A stretch of 41,372 nt of DNA from a virus, in the IMG/VR virus record IMGVR_UViG_3300020312_000702, positions 1-41,372 of that record; one strand, given 5' to 3'. The notes under the pieces are model-generated. The model did not search any database. It was not told where the DNA came from and saw nothing but the letters and a program-made list of their open reading frames with translations. Every line of letters starts with the position of its first letter. Position 1 is the stretch's first letter. Of this stretch, positions 27,794 through 35,598 are shown piece after piece. The translations under genes and the position numbers were made by a program.

Positions 27794-28963
27794 TTAATCT
27801 TTAACCGTATCTATATATTCTCGAAAATTAGTCCAACACCAACCTGTAGCACCTCCAGCGAGGAAAAGTCGTCGATTAAAATGCTCATATTTGTATTTAA
27901 CATTCTTACCAGCTACTGCACTTCTATCCTTCCAACCTCCATTAATTAAATCTAATTCCCCAAAGGGGTCTTGAACTAACCAATAATCATAACCATACCC
28001 AGTAATTACGACATAGTGCGCTCCACCTACAGGATTATCAATATGTTTTTTGGAAATAACACTAGCAATAACTGGTAAACCTTTTTTTATGTTGTCCTTA
28101 ATATCTTCAGAATCTACTGACTGATTAAAAGTAGCTGTATAACCTAAAGTCTTTATTGATTGGAGATGTGCATCACGAGAACCATTGGAACCACGCTTAT
28201 TAAGTAAGTTGATATAGTCATTAACACCATTAATACCCTTTGCATCAAGATATTTCAAGACCATAGACATACAAAATGCTTGACTTCTTCTCCATCCTTT
28301 TATTTCTTCCTCATTAAAATATTCATAAGGAAATTCTCTCAAATAAGTTAGGTCAGCATCTGAAGCATATGGTTGAACTGAAATCTCAGTTTTTAAACCT
28401 TTCCAATGATCGTCGTATACCCACCATTTACCTAAACCAAATCCAAGCTCTAAAAAAGTATGGTTATCTTCACGCTCTAAAACGTAACAACGACGGATCG
28501 CTCTACCTCCGTAAACTTTGGCTTTCTCATCTGATTCAAGACGAATAGCTGGTAGAGGTCTTTTTTTTAACCAAGTATTATTTTTAGACGTCATTGAAAC
28601 CCAACCCCATTTATATTCTGGAGGCTTTTGACAAAACAATTCTAATTCGGCTGCACGACGTCTAGAAAGCCCCTGAAAGACTTGATTACCTTCTTTATTC
28701 CATTTATGCAGTTCTTCTTTAGCGACCTCTGAAGGGTCTTCTAGGTCGTTTATACGTTTTAGTAGTTTTGAATTAGCAAGTTTCTCAACACCTATATTTG
28801 AAGCAAAAGAAAATAAAGCATCAAATTGATTTTGATTTACAGGTGCTGTAATCAATTGACTAACTTCTTTTTCTAATGTCTTTATAGATTCTTGTGATAA
28901 AGGAGCACCTTCAAAAAGACGGATAGTATCTAACCCCGCCTGAGAGACGTGATTAATATGCAC
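27794..28963 (-). CDS. Modular cell-wall hydrolase: GH24-like, SH3-like and C39-like domains
   Basis: This 389-residue protein has three parts. (1) Residues 5-112, GH24-like: AGLDTIRLFEGA has the lysozyme Glu (Glu18), and QFDALFSFASNIGVEKLANS plus LSRRRAAELELF match the later helices, but the AY-D--G--TIGYG loop with Asp and Thr is missing. (2) About 132-190, a small beta domain (LESDEKAKVYGGRAIRR, NHTFLELGFGLGKWWVY) resembling SH3-type wall-binding. (3) About 222-365, a C39-like papain-fold peptidase: Gln228, Cys231 in RSQAFCMSMVL, His316 in GGAHYVVITGYG, Asp332 in LVQDPFG. A C39-like domain could cleave peptide cross-links. It sits three bases from the membrane protein gene and close to the holin-like gene, so it is most likely the endolysin. 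Confidence 0.7.
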   Translation of the reverse strand: MHINHVSQAGLDTIRLFEGAPLSQESIKTLEKEVSQLITAPVNQNQFDALFSFASNIGVEKLANSKLLKRINDLEDPSEVAKEELHKWNKEGNQVFQGLSRRRAAELELFCQKPPEYKWGWVSMTSKNNTWLKKRPLPAIRLESDEKAKVYGGRAIRRCYVLEREDNHTFLELGFGLGKWWVYDDHWKGLKTEISVQPYASDADLTYLREFPYEYFNEEEIKGWRRSQAFCMSMVLKYLDAKGINGVNDYINLLNKRGSNGSRDAHLQSIKTLGYTATFNQSVDSEDIKDNIKKGLPVIASVISKKHIDNPVGGAHYVVITGYGYDYWLVQDPFGELDLINGGWKDRSAVAGKNVKYKYEHFNRRLFLAGGATGWCWTNFREYIDTVKD

Positions 28964-29491
28964 TTAGCAACCTTCTATTGCTTTAGCTATATCTCCACCA
29001 AGATTAGCCCCTGTTTTTTGACCGAACATTGTTGCCCATCCACCAGCAACCCATCCAATTATAGGTATGTTTGAAAGTGCAGGAGCCGCTTGAGCACCTA
29101 CAGAAGCACCTATAACACCTCCTGTAGACCCTCCAGCTCCTTCTGCTTTGATGCAAGCAATTTCTTTGGCGGTAAGTTTAGAGGCATCATCTCCACCGTC
29201 TAAATGAACCTTTCCATTCATCGTATATTCTTCATATAAATTTACTGTTGTAGGCTTACTACTAAACAAACCACCAGGTTTCACTACATCTTCTGTTTTT
29301 ATCATTACCTTCGGATCATTAGCGTTATATCGAATCTTATAACCATCCTTGGTAGCTTCCATCTCGTAAGACGTGTAACTACCAACTGGGAAATCGACAA
29401 CAGGTAAGTTGCCTTTACTTATTAAGGTACCCATTAAGCCAATATTTGAGACTCCAAGAAAGGCACCTAGTCCAAGAGCTGTCCAATTCAT
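28964..29491 (-). CDS. Membrane-anchored protein of the lysis cassette
   Basis: This protein is 175 residues from the ATG at 29491, which has AGGAAGAG about 5-10 bases upstream; an earlier ATG at 29509 has no such site. The N terminus is a hydrophobic anchor (residues 3-24, TALGLGAFLGVSNIGLMGTL). A soluble middle with strands (KDGYKIRYNANDPKVMIKTED) follows. The C-terminal third is a Gly/Ala-rich hydrophobic region (GGSTGGVIGASVGAQAAPAL, IIGWVAGGWATMFG), a glycine-zipper-type membrane segment. It is unrecognised by name, but resembles proteins beside holin and endolysin genes in cyanophages; a spanin-like or pore-supporting role is possible. Confidence 0.6.
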   Translation of the reverse strand: MNWTALGLGAFLGVSNIGLMGTLISKGNLPVVDFPVGSYTSYEMEATKDGYKIRYNANDPKVMIKTEDVVKPGGLFSSKPTTVNLYEEYTMNGKVHLDGGDDASKLTAKEIACIKAEGAGGSTGGVIGASVGAQAAPALSNIPIIGWVAGGWATMFGQKTGANLGGDIAKAIEGC

Positions 29492-29515
29492 GTTGCTCTT
29501 CCTATACATCTAAAA

Positions 29516-29983
29516 TTAGGAGTTGAGAGAGGTCTTGTTATCCACTGTAGTGATTTTAATAGGCGCTTGCTCGATACGCAACGTCTGAGTAGGACCAACT
29601 TGTGACATCTTTTCAATTAAGCGCTCAAAATCAGCCTTACTAATATCACCTAACCCACCCTTTTTCTTGTCATCCATCTTCATTGTTCCGTCACCTTTTT
29701 TAGATGCTGTTTGAAGTCCAAAACTCGCCAAAGCCCCTGTAAACACTGAGGCTACAAAGGTTATATCTTTAGGAGATTGTTGACCCATTCCTGGGATTTC
29801 GATGTAATTTAACGAAATAATAAATCCACTCCAAACGACAACGCCAAGCCGCACAAAAGTGGACAAAATTGCTAATTGTTCTTCTTTATCATCAATTCCC
29901 TCTTTTAATTTAGTAAAAACGCTCTTCTTTTTCTCCTCTTTTTTGGATGGTGTTGTAGGAGACTTTGTTACATCTTCAGTCAT
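29516..29983 (-). CDS. Holin-like protein with two membrane segments
   Basis: This protein is 155 residues from ATG 29983 (an earlier ATG at 30001 adds six). A lysine-rich N terminus is followed by DKEEQLAILSTFVRLGVVVW and SGFIISLNYI (first membrane segment, from about residue 38), a short loop with Pro and Gly, and ITFVASVFTGALASFGLQTA (second segment, about 74-93), then a charged C terminus. This N-in, two-helix arrangement with DKEEQ-AILSTF-RLGVVVWSG matches, as I recall, cyanophage holin-like proteins. It should make the inner membrane pore that releases the hydrolase at 27794. It lies next to a divergent strand switch with an inverted repeat at 30004-30027. Confidence 0.7.
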   Translation of the reverse strand: MTEDVTKSPTTPSKKEEKKKSVFTKLKEGIDDKEEQLAILSTFVRLGVVVWSGFIISLNYIEIPGMGQQSPKDITFVASVFTGALASFGLQTASKKGDGTMKMDDKKKGGLGDISKADFERLIEKMSQVGPTQTLRIEQAPIKITTVDNKTSLNS

Positions 29984-30003
29984 CGTATAGTGGCAGTACA
30001 TAC

Positions 30004-30027
30004 TAAGTTTACCCCTTAGTAAACTTA
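30004..30027. promoter_or_regulatory. Inverted repeat between divergent genes
   Basis: TAAGTTTAC (30004-30012) and GTAAACTTA (30019-30027) are perfect 9-bp arms around CCCTTA. It lies between the starts of the holin-like gene and the plus-strand secreted protein gene at 30057, so an operator acting on both promoters is likely. No T run follows, which argues against a terminator. Confidence 0.5.
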
Positions 30028-30056
30028 TAGAAACGTTACGCTAATTTATTAGTAAA

Positions 30057-30566
30057 ATGTGGAAATTATTGCCATTATTGTTTATATTTAATGCTCCAAT
30101 TGCTCGTGCTGGCTTGGTGCATACGCTGTCTACATCAACACAACTTCAAGTTAATGGTGCAGCAACGGTTTCAGAAAGAATTGGAAGCACCTACACCGTA
30201 TCTGGTACAAACATCAAAGTTGGTACAGGAAACAGCGACGTGTTTGGAGGTTTAACATCTGGTTCAGCTACAGCCGCAGCGACGATGAAGGCTGGTACAT
30301 ACGATATCAATACGGCTGGCTCGGCATTTTCGTTCTCAGAAAGTTGGCTCCAGGGTGACGCTGTACCTGCAATAGGATCGGGCGTTGACGTCACCAGTGG
30401 TGTTGTGGCTGATATGCCAGCATTTGGTGAGACGACAACCCAATCTGGAGGTGTTGCTGGCACATTGGCAGGTACTATTTTGAGTTCTGGAGTTATGACG
30501 ATAACCGCTGGAGGCGCAGGTACAAGTGCAACGGGTCAATTCGTTAGTACAATTTCTGTAGACTAG
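30057..30566 (+). CDS. Secreted cyanomyovirus-type protein 1
   Basis: This 169-residue protein has a signal peptide (residues 1-18, hydrophobic core LLPLLFIFNAPIARA with ARA before cleavage). The mature part is Gly/Ser/Thr/Ala-rich beta sequence: TYTVSGTNIKV, AGTYDINTAGSAFSFSESW, LQGDAVPA and the end TAGGAGTSATGQFVSTISV. A gene with the same order (GLVH, YTVSGTN, FGGLT, AFSFSxSxxQGDALP, TAGGAGTSAxGQ) is, as I recall, widespread in T4-like cyanomyoviruses, beside two more secreted proteins as here. Its role is unknown; a virion surface or periplasmic protein is likely. The start codon region lacks an obvious Shine-Dalgarno. Confidence 0.65.
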   Translation: MWKLLPLLFIFNAPIARAGLVHTLSTSTQLQVNGAATVSERIGSTYTVSGTNIKVGTGNSDVFGGLTSGSATAAATMKAGTYDINTAGSAFSFSESWLQGDAVPAIGSGVDVTSGVVADMPAFGETTTQSGGVAGTLAGTILSSGVMTITAGGAGTSATGQFVSTISVD

Positions 30567-30568
30567 TC

Positions 30569-30994
30569 ATGAAGCGGCTTTTAGGGCTGTTTTTATTATT
30601 TCCAACGGCTGTAAATGCAGTTCCCGTGGTCCCAAATTTCCAGTCTGGAAGTATGACTAGCCACACTGAGACGACCACAAAAGTTACGGAGGTCATAAAT
30701 TCGATAGACTATCAAACTGGATGGGAATATACAGTCACAGGAACAAATATAAAGGCTGATGGTGCTACGCTATTACCGCCATCAACTTCAGTTAGTAATA
30801 CGATGGATGGCGTGACGACAACTTGGAGTTCGTTAGATGCAAATAATGTTCCTAACTTCTCCATAAAGAACCCAGACCAATCATGGCAATTCACCACAAC
30901 CCTATCTCAACCAGGGATGGTCAATCAAACCATAATAAATCGCACAACCGACATGACGAGTGTGACAGACACGGTTTCAACGTTCAGCCAATAA
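30569..30994 (+). CDS. Secreted cyanomyovirus-type protein 2
   Basis: This 141-residue protein has a signal peptide (1-17, LLGLFLLFPTAVNA) followed by VPVVPNFQSGSMTSHTETTT. A Thr/Ser-rich mature part contains YQTGWEYTVTGTNI, NTMDGVTTTWSSLDANNVPN and WQFTTTLSQPGMV, ending RTTDMTSVTDTVSTFSQ. The start PNF-QGSMTS, the motif TGWEYTxTGTN and the end LSVFSQ-like are what I recall from the second gene of the T4-like cyanomyovirus trio. It is coupled: its start is two bases after the stop of gene 1, and its stop overlaps the next start. Confidence 0.65.
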   Translation: MKRLLGLFLLFPTAVNAVPVVPNFQSGSMTSHTETTTKVTEVINSIDYQTGWEYTVTGTNIKADGATLLPPSTSVSNTMDGVTTTWSSLDANNVPNFSIKNPDQSWQFTTTLSQPGMVNQTIINRTTDMTSVTDTVSTFSQ

Positions 30995-31839
30995 AGTATC
31001 TATTAATACTACTATTAGGAGCTAATAATTTCTTATATACCTCAAAAGCAGAGACAGTAGGAGGTGTATCGGCTACTGCCAATCCCGTTGCTAATTCATC
31101 TGGCAGTGTAACGAATCAAGCAATTCAGGTTCTTCAAGGTCCATACATAACTAATACTTATGGTGGAGGTGTGTCATGTCAAGGACCTACGCTCAATTTC
31201 ACCCCTTTCTTGACTGGTCTACATTCTTTTAAAACGCCATACGAAGCTTACTATAACGATCCTGTTTATGATACGTCTACAGATGAGGATGGTAATCTAG
31301 CAAACCCTGGAGAAATTCTTTACTATATGCCTACAAGAACAGGTCAGAAACAAAATAGTAACGTTAGTTTAGGTTTATCTGCTACCTTATCTATACCACT
31401 TGATAGACGTTTACAGAAAGGATGTCTTAGAGCCGCTACAACACAAACAGATTTGAATCAACAAATACTAGCTAATAAACGTTTAGATTTTGAAATGGCA
31501 AGGCTAAAACACTGTGGTGAACAAACAAAATTAGGTGTAACCTTCCATCCGAAGTCACCTTATGCCTCAATTTGTGCCGATATTATCGTTCAGAATGTAA
31601 ACGTTATTCAACAACATAAACATACTATTTCTTCAGAGCAGTCCTCAAAGCCCGTATCGCCTGATTCCGATCTCTCTGAGCAATCATCCGTTCCCGCAGA
31701 GACTCAATCTTCGGAGGCTTCCCTCTCAACTTCTGAAGCTTCTTCATTAAAGTCTTTATCGTCGGCTTTATCACCTTCAGAATCAAATCCGCTAGGGGTT
31801 TGGCAAGTAGGGCGGATGAAGTCGCCACAACAGCAATAG
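30991..31839 (+). CDS. Secreted cyanomyovirus-type protein 3, AUA start and antisense tail
   Basis: Its frame has no ATG, GTG or TTG that would give an N-terminal signal peptide. An ATA at 30991 overlaps the TAA of the preceding gene (ATAA, mimicking the common ATGA overlap) and would begin a textbook signal peptide (KYLLILLLGANNFLYTSKA). The mature part contains GSVTNQAIQVLQGPYITNTY, GGGVSCQGPT, NPGEILYYMPTRTGQK, and LDFEMARLKHCGEQ, matching the third gene of the cyanomyovirus trio from memory. After HKHTIS (about residue 213) a Ser/Pro/Glu-rich tail of some 70 residues is read opposite the 3' end of the gene at 31625; relatives are expected to end there. An in-frame ATG at 30883 exists but lies inside gene 2. 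Confidence 0.6.
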   Translation: MKYLLILLLGANNFLYTSKAETVGGVSATANPVANSSGSVTNQAIQVLQGPYITNTYGGGVSCQGPTLNFTPFLTGLHSFKTPYEAYYNDPVYDTSTDEDGNLANPGEILYYMPTRTGQKQNSNVSLGLSATLSIPLDRRLQKGCLRAATTQTDLNQQILANKRLDFEMARLKHCGEQTKLGVTFHPKSPYASICADIIVQNVNVIQQHKHTISSEQSSKPVSPDSDLSEQSSVPAETQSSEASLSTSEASSLKSLSSALSPSESNPLGVWQVGRMKSPQQQ

Positions 31840-32425
31840 AAGCAGTAGTTGTTACAGCTCCAGCACTAGGTAAGGATGCTACAACTTGGTTAATAATAGG
31901 TACATCTTCGTAAAGAGTTACACATCTATTGTTTTGAATTTCATAACCACTGATCTTTTTCTTACCTCCTTCAACTTTTGTTCCTACTACAGGAGCTTCC
32001 CTTGGAGGACAAATAATATTTGATGTATTAGTCGGTATATCCCCAGTAGGAGGTATTGCTGCATCAGTATCTGTATCGTTATCAGTTTTATTTTCAGTGT
32101 TAGGTATAACAGGTACACCTGCTGGTTTAGTTTTTAATACTTGTTCAGGCTCAAAATCAATTGGATTAAAACTTGGCATAGAGCCATCACACAAGACTAC
32201 ATTTCCGTTTTCATCGTCATCTACTAATTGTCGTGATTTTTTATTAGCTCTATTAAATTCAACACATCCTGGGAGATCAATAACAGGCGCACCAATGTTT
32301 AAAGAAACTGGAGACGCTTGAGGAATCTGATACGTTGAAGGAAATGAAAATTCAGGAATCCTTGAAACATCAGCAATTTCAATATTAATAGTACCTTTGA
32401 TTCCTATATCAGGAATTGGCTCCAT
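31625..32425 (-). CDS. Cyanomyovirus-type membrane protein (MEPIPD type)
   Basis: This 266-residue protein begins MEPIPDIGIKGTINIEIADV; a Pro-rich region and an acidic low-complexity stretch with NDTDTDAA follow. The C-terminal part has a hydrophobic segment (about 190-214, AVTTTASIAVVATSSALLAK PLADL), then a basic helix (KPTIKTLMKKLQKLRGKPPK). The start MEPIPDxGI, the segment VIDLPGCVEFN, GNVVLCDGSMPSFNPIDF and SALLAKPLADL-L-V-KPT all recall a protein conserved in T4-like cyanomyoviruses and found there beside the secreted trio. Its function is unknown; one membrane span and a soluble basic tail are likely. It overlaps the next gene by one base and converges on 30991 with 215 bp of overlap. 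Confidence 0.65.
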   Translation of the reverse strand: MEPIPDIGIKGTINIEIADVSRIPEFSFPSTYQIPQASPVSLNIGAPVIDLPGCVEFNRANKKSRQLVDDDENGNVVLCDGSMPSFNPIDFEPEQVLKTKPAGVPVIPNTENKTDNDTDTDAAIPPTGDIPTNTSNIICPPREAPVVGTKVEGGKKKISGYEIQNNRCVTLYEDVPIINQVVASLPSAGAVTTTASIAVVATSSALLAKPLADLILKVIKPTIKTLMKKLQKLRGKPPKIESLRERMIAQRDRNQAIRALRTALKK

Positions 32426-32646
32426 TAGAGAGGAGGTATAGCTAATCCTGTAGAGCTAGGTAATGATGGAGTCGGTAAATTGTTTAATACTGCCCCAGCC
32501 GCTGCCTCTCCTGCTTGTCTCATAATCTTTTCCTTAGCACTTTCTATGAGTGCATCCTTATTCGCATATACGTAAATACCAGCACCAGCAATGGAGCCAG
32601 ATATAACGAAAGACGCAATAGAAAGTACATTGATTATCTTTTGCAT
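32425..32646 (-). CDS. Cyanomyovirus-type small membrane protein
   Basis: This 73-residue protein has an N-terminal membrane helix (residues 4-28, IINVLSIASFVISGSIAGAG, IYVY) followed by NKDALIESAKEKIMRQAGEA, an amphipathic helix, and a Pro/Ser/Leu tail ending in AIPPL. Start MQK-INVL-ASF and YVY-NKDA is the pattern I recall from the gene preceding the MEPIPD gene in cyanomyoviruses. The stop and the next ATG share base 32425. It is not a predicted signal peptide because no cleavage site follows the hydrophobic stretch. Confidence 0.65.
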   Translation of the reverse strand: MQKIINVLSIASFVISGSIAGAGIYVYANKDALIESAKEKIMRQAGEAAAGAVLNNLPTPSLPSSTGLAIPPL

Positions 32647-32683
32647 TTCTGTACCTTTAGATTCTGTCTAATTGTATGAGTCC

Positions 32684-35545
32684 CTAACCTTTGATTAAAA
32701 GTTTAGTTGAAGAAAGAGCCTTACCAGCAAAAACTGAACCTACAATCTCAGCAGGATCTGTTTTTATAGTTCCATCTCTCTGAACATAGTAATCTTGAGC
32801 AGGTGTTAATCCAGACTTAGTAGTTGTATTACCTACAACGTTTATCGTTCCCGTATTACCGTTTGAGTAAGCTGCGCTAGAAAATCCTAGAAAGTTCTCA
32901 GTCGTTAAATTAGTACTTGAAGAACCTGCATCTAAATGCCTTACCTCACCAAATTGTTGGTTATTCTGTCTATAACCAATAATAGATACACCATAAACCT
33001 TCATATCCTGAATTTGGAATTTTTGTGCTGGTGTTCCTGTATTCACATTATTAGTTTCAAAAGCATTAGACGTACTACTGGTTAATGTAATAGTAGTACC
33101 ACTTACAGTGGCTGTTCTCACAAAACCGTCTTGATTATTATTTCTTCTCCATGCGATAGGGTTAGATTTTGTTGTTTCATCATAACCAACGCTTGTATAT
33201 GTACAATTATTGGAATCTAGCTGTTGATTTGAACCTTGTGTTATTGCAAGAGTACTGCTATTAACTGTAACTGCTTTACATTTAGGTTTACTATCATCGC
33301 ACCAAACGAATACAAATGCACCTGCACCTGTGTTATAAGAAATATCAAAATATGCTCCAGTTGTAGTATTAGTCTGATTAGTTATCTCTGCAGCACTTCC
33401 CCATGTAACTTTTCCTGTTGCACTTGCATCATATTTACCTGCTCTAAGGTATGAATTACCATTGTCATGTTGATAAGCTATTAATACAAGGCCATTTCCA
33501 GCACCTACGGCTACTTGATTGCTACAATCAGTAGTACCGTTTGGAGTGCTTGGTGTTGATTCTATAGTTACACCACCTGATGTAGTTGCTGCCGCATAAT
33601 AAACTTCTATATCATCATCGTTATCATCTTTGAAAATAGTATAAAAATGACCTGCTCCCATATCGACGGCACATCTAGCTGGATTATTACCTGAGTTAGT
33701 ACGATTATTAGTAGTACCTAGCGCCGAGGTTTTTGAATCCCAACTTATATCTGTTCCTTCATCATTTCCACCAGAACCAGTCCAATCATTGAAACGACCA
33801 GATCCTATTGCTACTCTATTATTATTATTCCACGGCATAGAGACAATAAATATTTGATTAGTCCCAGGGTAATAGCAAGAATCGAGAAAAGTTATTCCGT
33901 GACTAACGTATGATTTATTAGCTCCCCAGTTACCAAATGCCCATCCACCATTACCATCGTAAGCCCAGATATAATATCTACCTCTATCACTTTGATTTCC
34001 CTCTTGGTAAAGAGTTAAGACTGATTTTTTCGCTGAAGATGTAACCTGAACAAAACTTTGTGTCTGGTTTTCAGGCCCAATTTCCTGTCTAACACCTCCA
34101 AAAGTGGCTGGATTGTTTATAGAAATTGTCTCAGTTATTTTCTCAACATTTCCAGTAGTCTTTAATATCACAGCGTCATTTGCACTTAGTGATCCATCAA
34201 CTGTAGCCGTTACCTGTGGAGCTGCAGAAATCGTTGTCCAACTAGCTGCAGAACCTGTACCACCTGAAGTTAATACTTGTCCACTTGAACCGTAGTTAGC
34301 TCCACCTATTCCAATTTCACCATCCTTATTAAGGATTAATTTATCGCTACCATCTACATTTAAAATTATTTGTGAATTATTTTGGTCGTTATTAGGATCA
34401 GCCCTAATATTTAATTTTGAACTATCCCACTGTATTCTGTGATCCTGACCTGATTGATAACCAACAGTTATCCAAGGAGTAGTTGAATCATAAATAGTTA
34501 AAACATCAGTTATAAGGGTTCCAGTTACCTTTGATCCCGAACTAGTCGTCTCAAATTTTTTGACGTTATCATGATATAACTCTACGGCTCCCCCATTAGT
34601 AGCTTTAAGTAAACTCTCATTATTATTCTGATTAGATAAAGCAAAGTAATTACTTATAACATTAATACCAGATGCATTTGAATTATAAATTCTAGCTTCG
34701 CCTGATGTATTGTGATGGAAAAGTTGGAAATCTCCAGAATCACCTAGACGTATTTCCTTAGCATCATCCATATATAAATTGCCTTCTAATTTAGCGCCAT
34801 TACTCGTTGTCTCAAATTTTTTGACATTATCGTGAAATAACTCTACGGCTCCGTTATTTGTAATGCTAATTGCATCTTCATCATCACTAACACGTAGATG
34901 CAATGCACCTTGAGTTTTGATATAAAGATTTCCATCGTCATTGTCAATAGTTCCATGATCTCCATCATGTGAAATATTTAAATCACCAGCGAAAACAGCT
35001 TTAGCATTAGCCGCAAATTCAAGAGCACCATCTGACTTATCCCATAACAAATTCTTAGCAGAATCTCCAACAAAGGAGGCGTCTCCTGTAACAGTTAATC
35101 CATTACCATCAAAAGTTAGAGTCTGTACACCATTAGCGCTATAACCTACAGCACCAGAGCCATTACGGAACCAACCTGTATCTTGGTCATCTTGGAATGT
35201 AAAACTAGGTGCAGTAGCTGAACCATCTGGGAACTCTGAACCTGCTGTTACATAGTCAGCACCTGCATTGATGACACCAAAGAAAGCATGTCCATTAGCT
35301 GGAGCAGAACTAAATACTATATTTGAACCTAATAATTTAAAACCTGCACTACCACCAGGATCTGGTTCCTGAACAACACCATTAACAGATATCATTACCT
35401 GCTGTGTACTGATCGGAAATGGAACTGGAGTTGCTCCGTTTACTTGTAAAGCAAATGAAGTTGTACTTCCGTTAAACCCTGAACTAATATCGTCAATTAT
35501 CTTATAGCTAGGATGTGCAATCTGAAGATCGTTCCCAATATACAT
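32684..35545 (-). CDS. Large tail fibre protein, paralogue of 10569
   Basis: This 953-residue fibre protein has the same plan as the one at 10569: N-terminal IIDDISSGFNGSTTSFALQV, SAPANGHAFFGV, a repeat region with two VELxHDNVKKFET units, LSANDAVIL (junction), a long beta-rich part from about residue 480, and the C-terminal FLGFSSAAYSNGNTGTINVV, GNTTTKSGLTPAQDYYVQ. The central part differs, so the two fibres probably carry different receptor specificities on conserved ends. Segment FGVINAGADYVTAGSEFPDG is typical of marine phage fibres. Its chaperone is encoded just upstream at 35599. Confidence 0.8.
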   Translation of the reverse strand: MYIGNDLQIAHPSYKIIDDISSGFNGSTTSFALQVNGATPVPFPISTQQVMISVNGVVQEPDPGGSAGFKLLGSNIVFSSAPANGHAFFGVINAGADYVTAGSEFPDGSATAPSFTFQDDQDTGWFRNGSGAVGYSANGVQTLTFDGNGLTVTGDASFVGDSAKNLLWDKSDGALEFAANAKAVFAGDLNISHDGDHGTIDNDDGNLYIKTQGALHLRVSDDEDAISITNNGAVELFHDNVKKFETTSNGAKLEGNLYMDDAKEIRLGDSGDFQLFHHNTSGEARIYNSNASGINVISNYFALSNQNNNESLLKATNGGAVELYHDNVKKFETTSSGSKVTGTLITDVLTIYDSTTPWITVGYQSGQDHRIQWDSSKLNIRADPNNDQNNSQIILNVDGSDKLILNKDGEIGIGGANYGSSGQVLTSGGTGSAASWTTISAAPQVTATVDGSLSANDAVILKTTGNVEKITETISINNPATFGGVRQEIGPENQTQSFVQVTSSAKKSVLTLYQEGNQSDRGRYYIWAYDGNGGWAFGNWGANKSYVSHGITFLDSCYYPGTNQIFIVSMPWNNNNRVAIGSGRFNDWTGSGGNDEGTDISWDSKTSALGTTNNRTNSGNNPARCAVDMGAGHFYTIFKDDNDDDIEVYYAAATTSGGVTIESTPSTPNGTTDCSNQVAVGAGNGLVLIAYQHDNGNSYLRAGKYDASATGKVTWGSAAEITNQTNTTTGAYFDISYNTGAGAFVFVWCDDSKPKCKAVTVNSSTLAITQGSNQQLDSNNCTYTSVGYDETTKSNPIAWRRNNNQDGFVRTATVSGTTITLTSSTSNAFETNNVNTGTPAQKFQIQDMKVYGVSIIGYRQNNQQFGEVRHLDAGSSSTNLTTENFLGFSSAAYSNGNTGTINVVGNTTTKSGLTPAQDYYVQRDGTIKTDPAEIVGSVFAGKALSSTKLLIKG
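34545..34591 (-). repeat. Fibre DNA repeat, copy C
   Basis: It encodes AVELYHDNVKKFET and matches copies A, B and D with few changes. Confidence 0.6.
34803..34855 (-). repeat. Fibre DNA repeat, copy D
   Basis: It encodes AVELFHDNVKKFET; within the same gene as copy C, about 260 bp apart, which would allow an in-frame deletion or duplication by recombination. Confidence 0.6.
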
Positions 35546-35598
35546 CTTTAGTATTTAGTAACTTATTATCTTCTATTGTATTCTGCCCTTATACAGCC

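Noticed and set aside
30883-30990. ATG at 30883 as start of the third secreted protein
   Set aside because: It would place about 36 polar residues before the signal peptide and lie entirely within the preceding gene.
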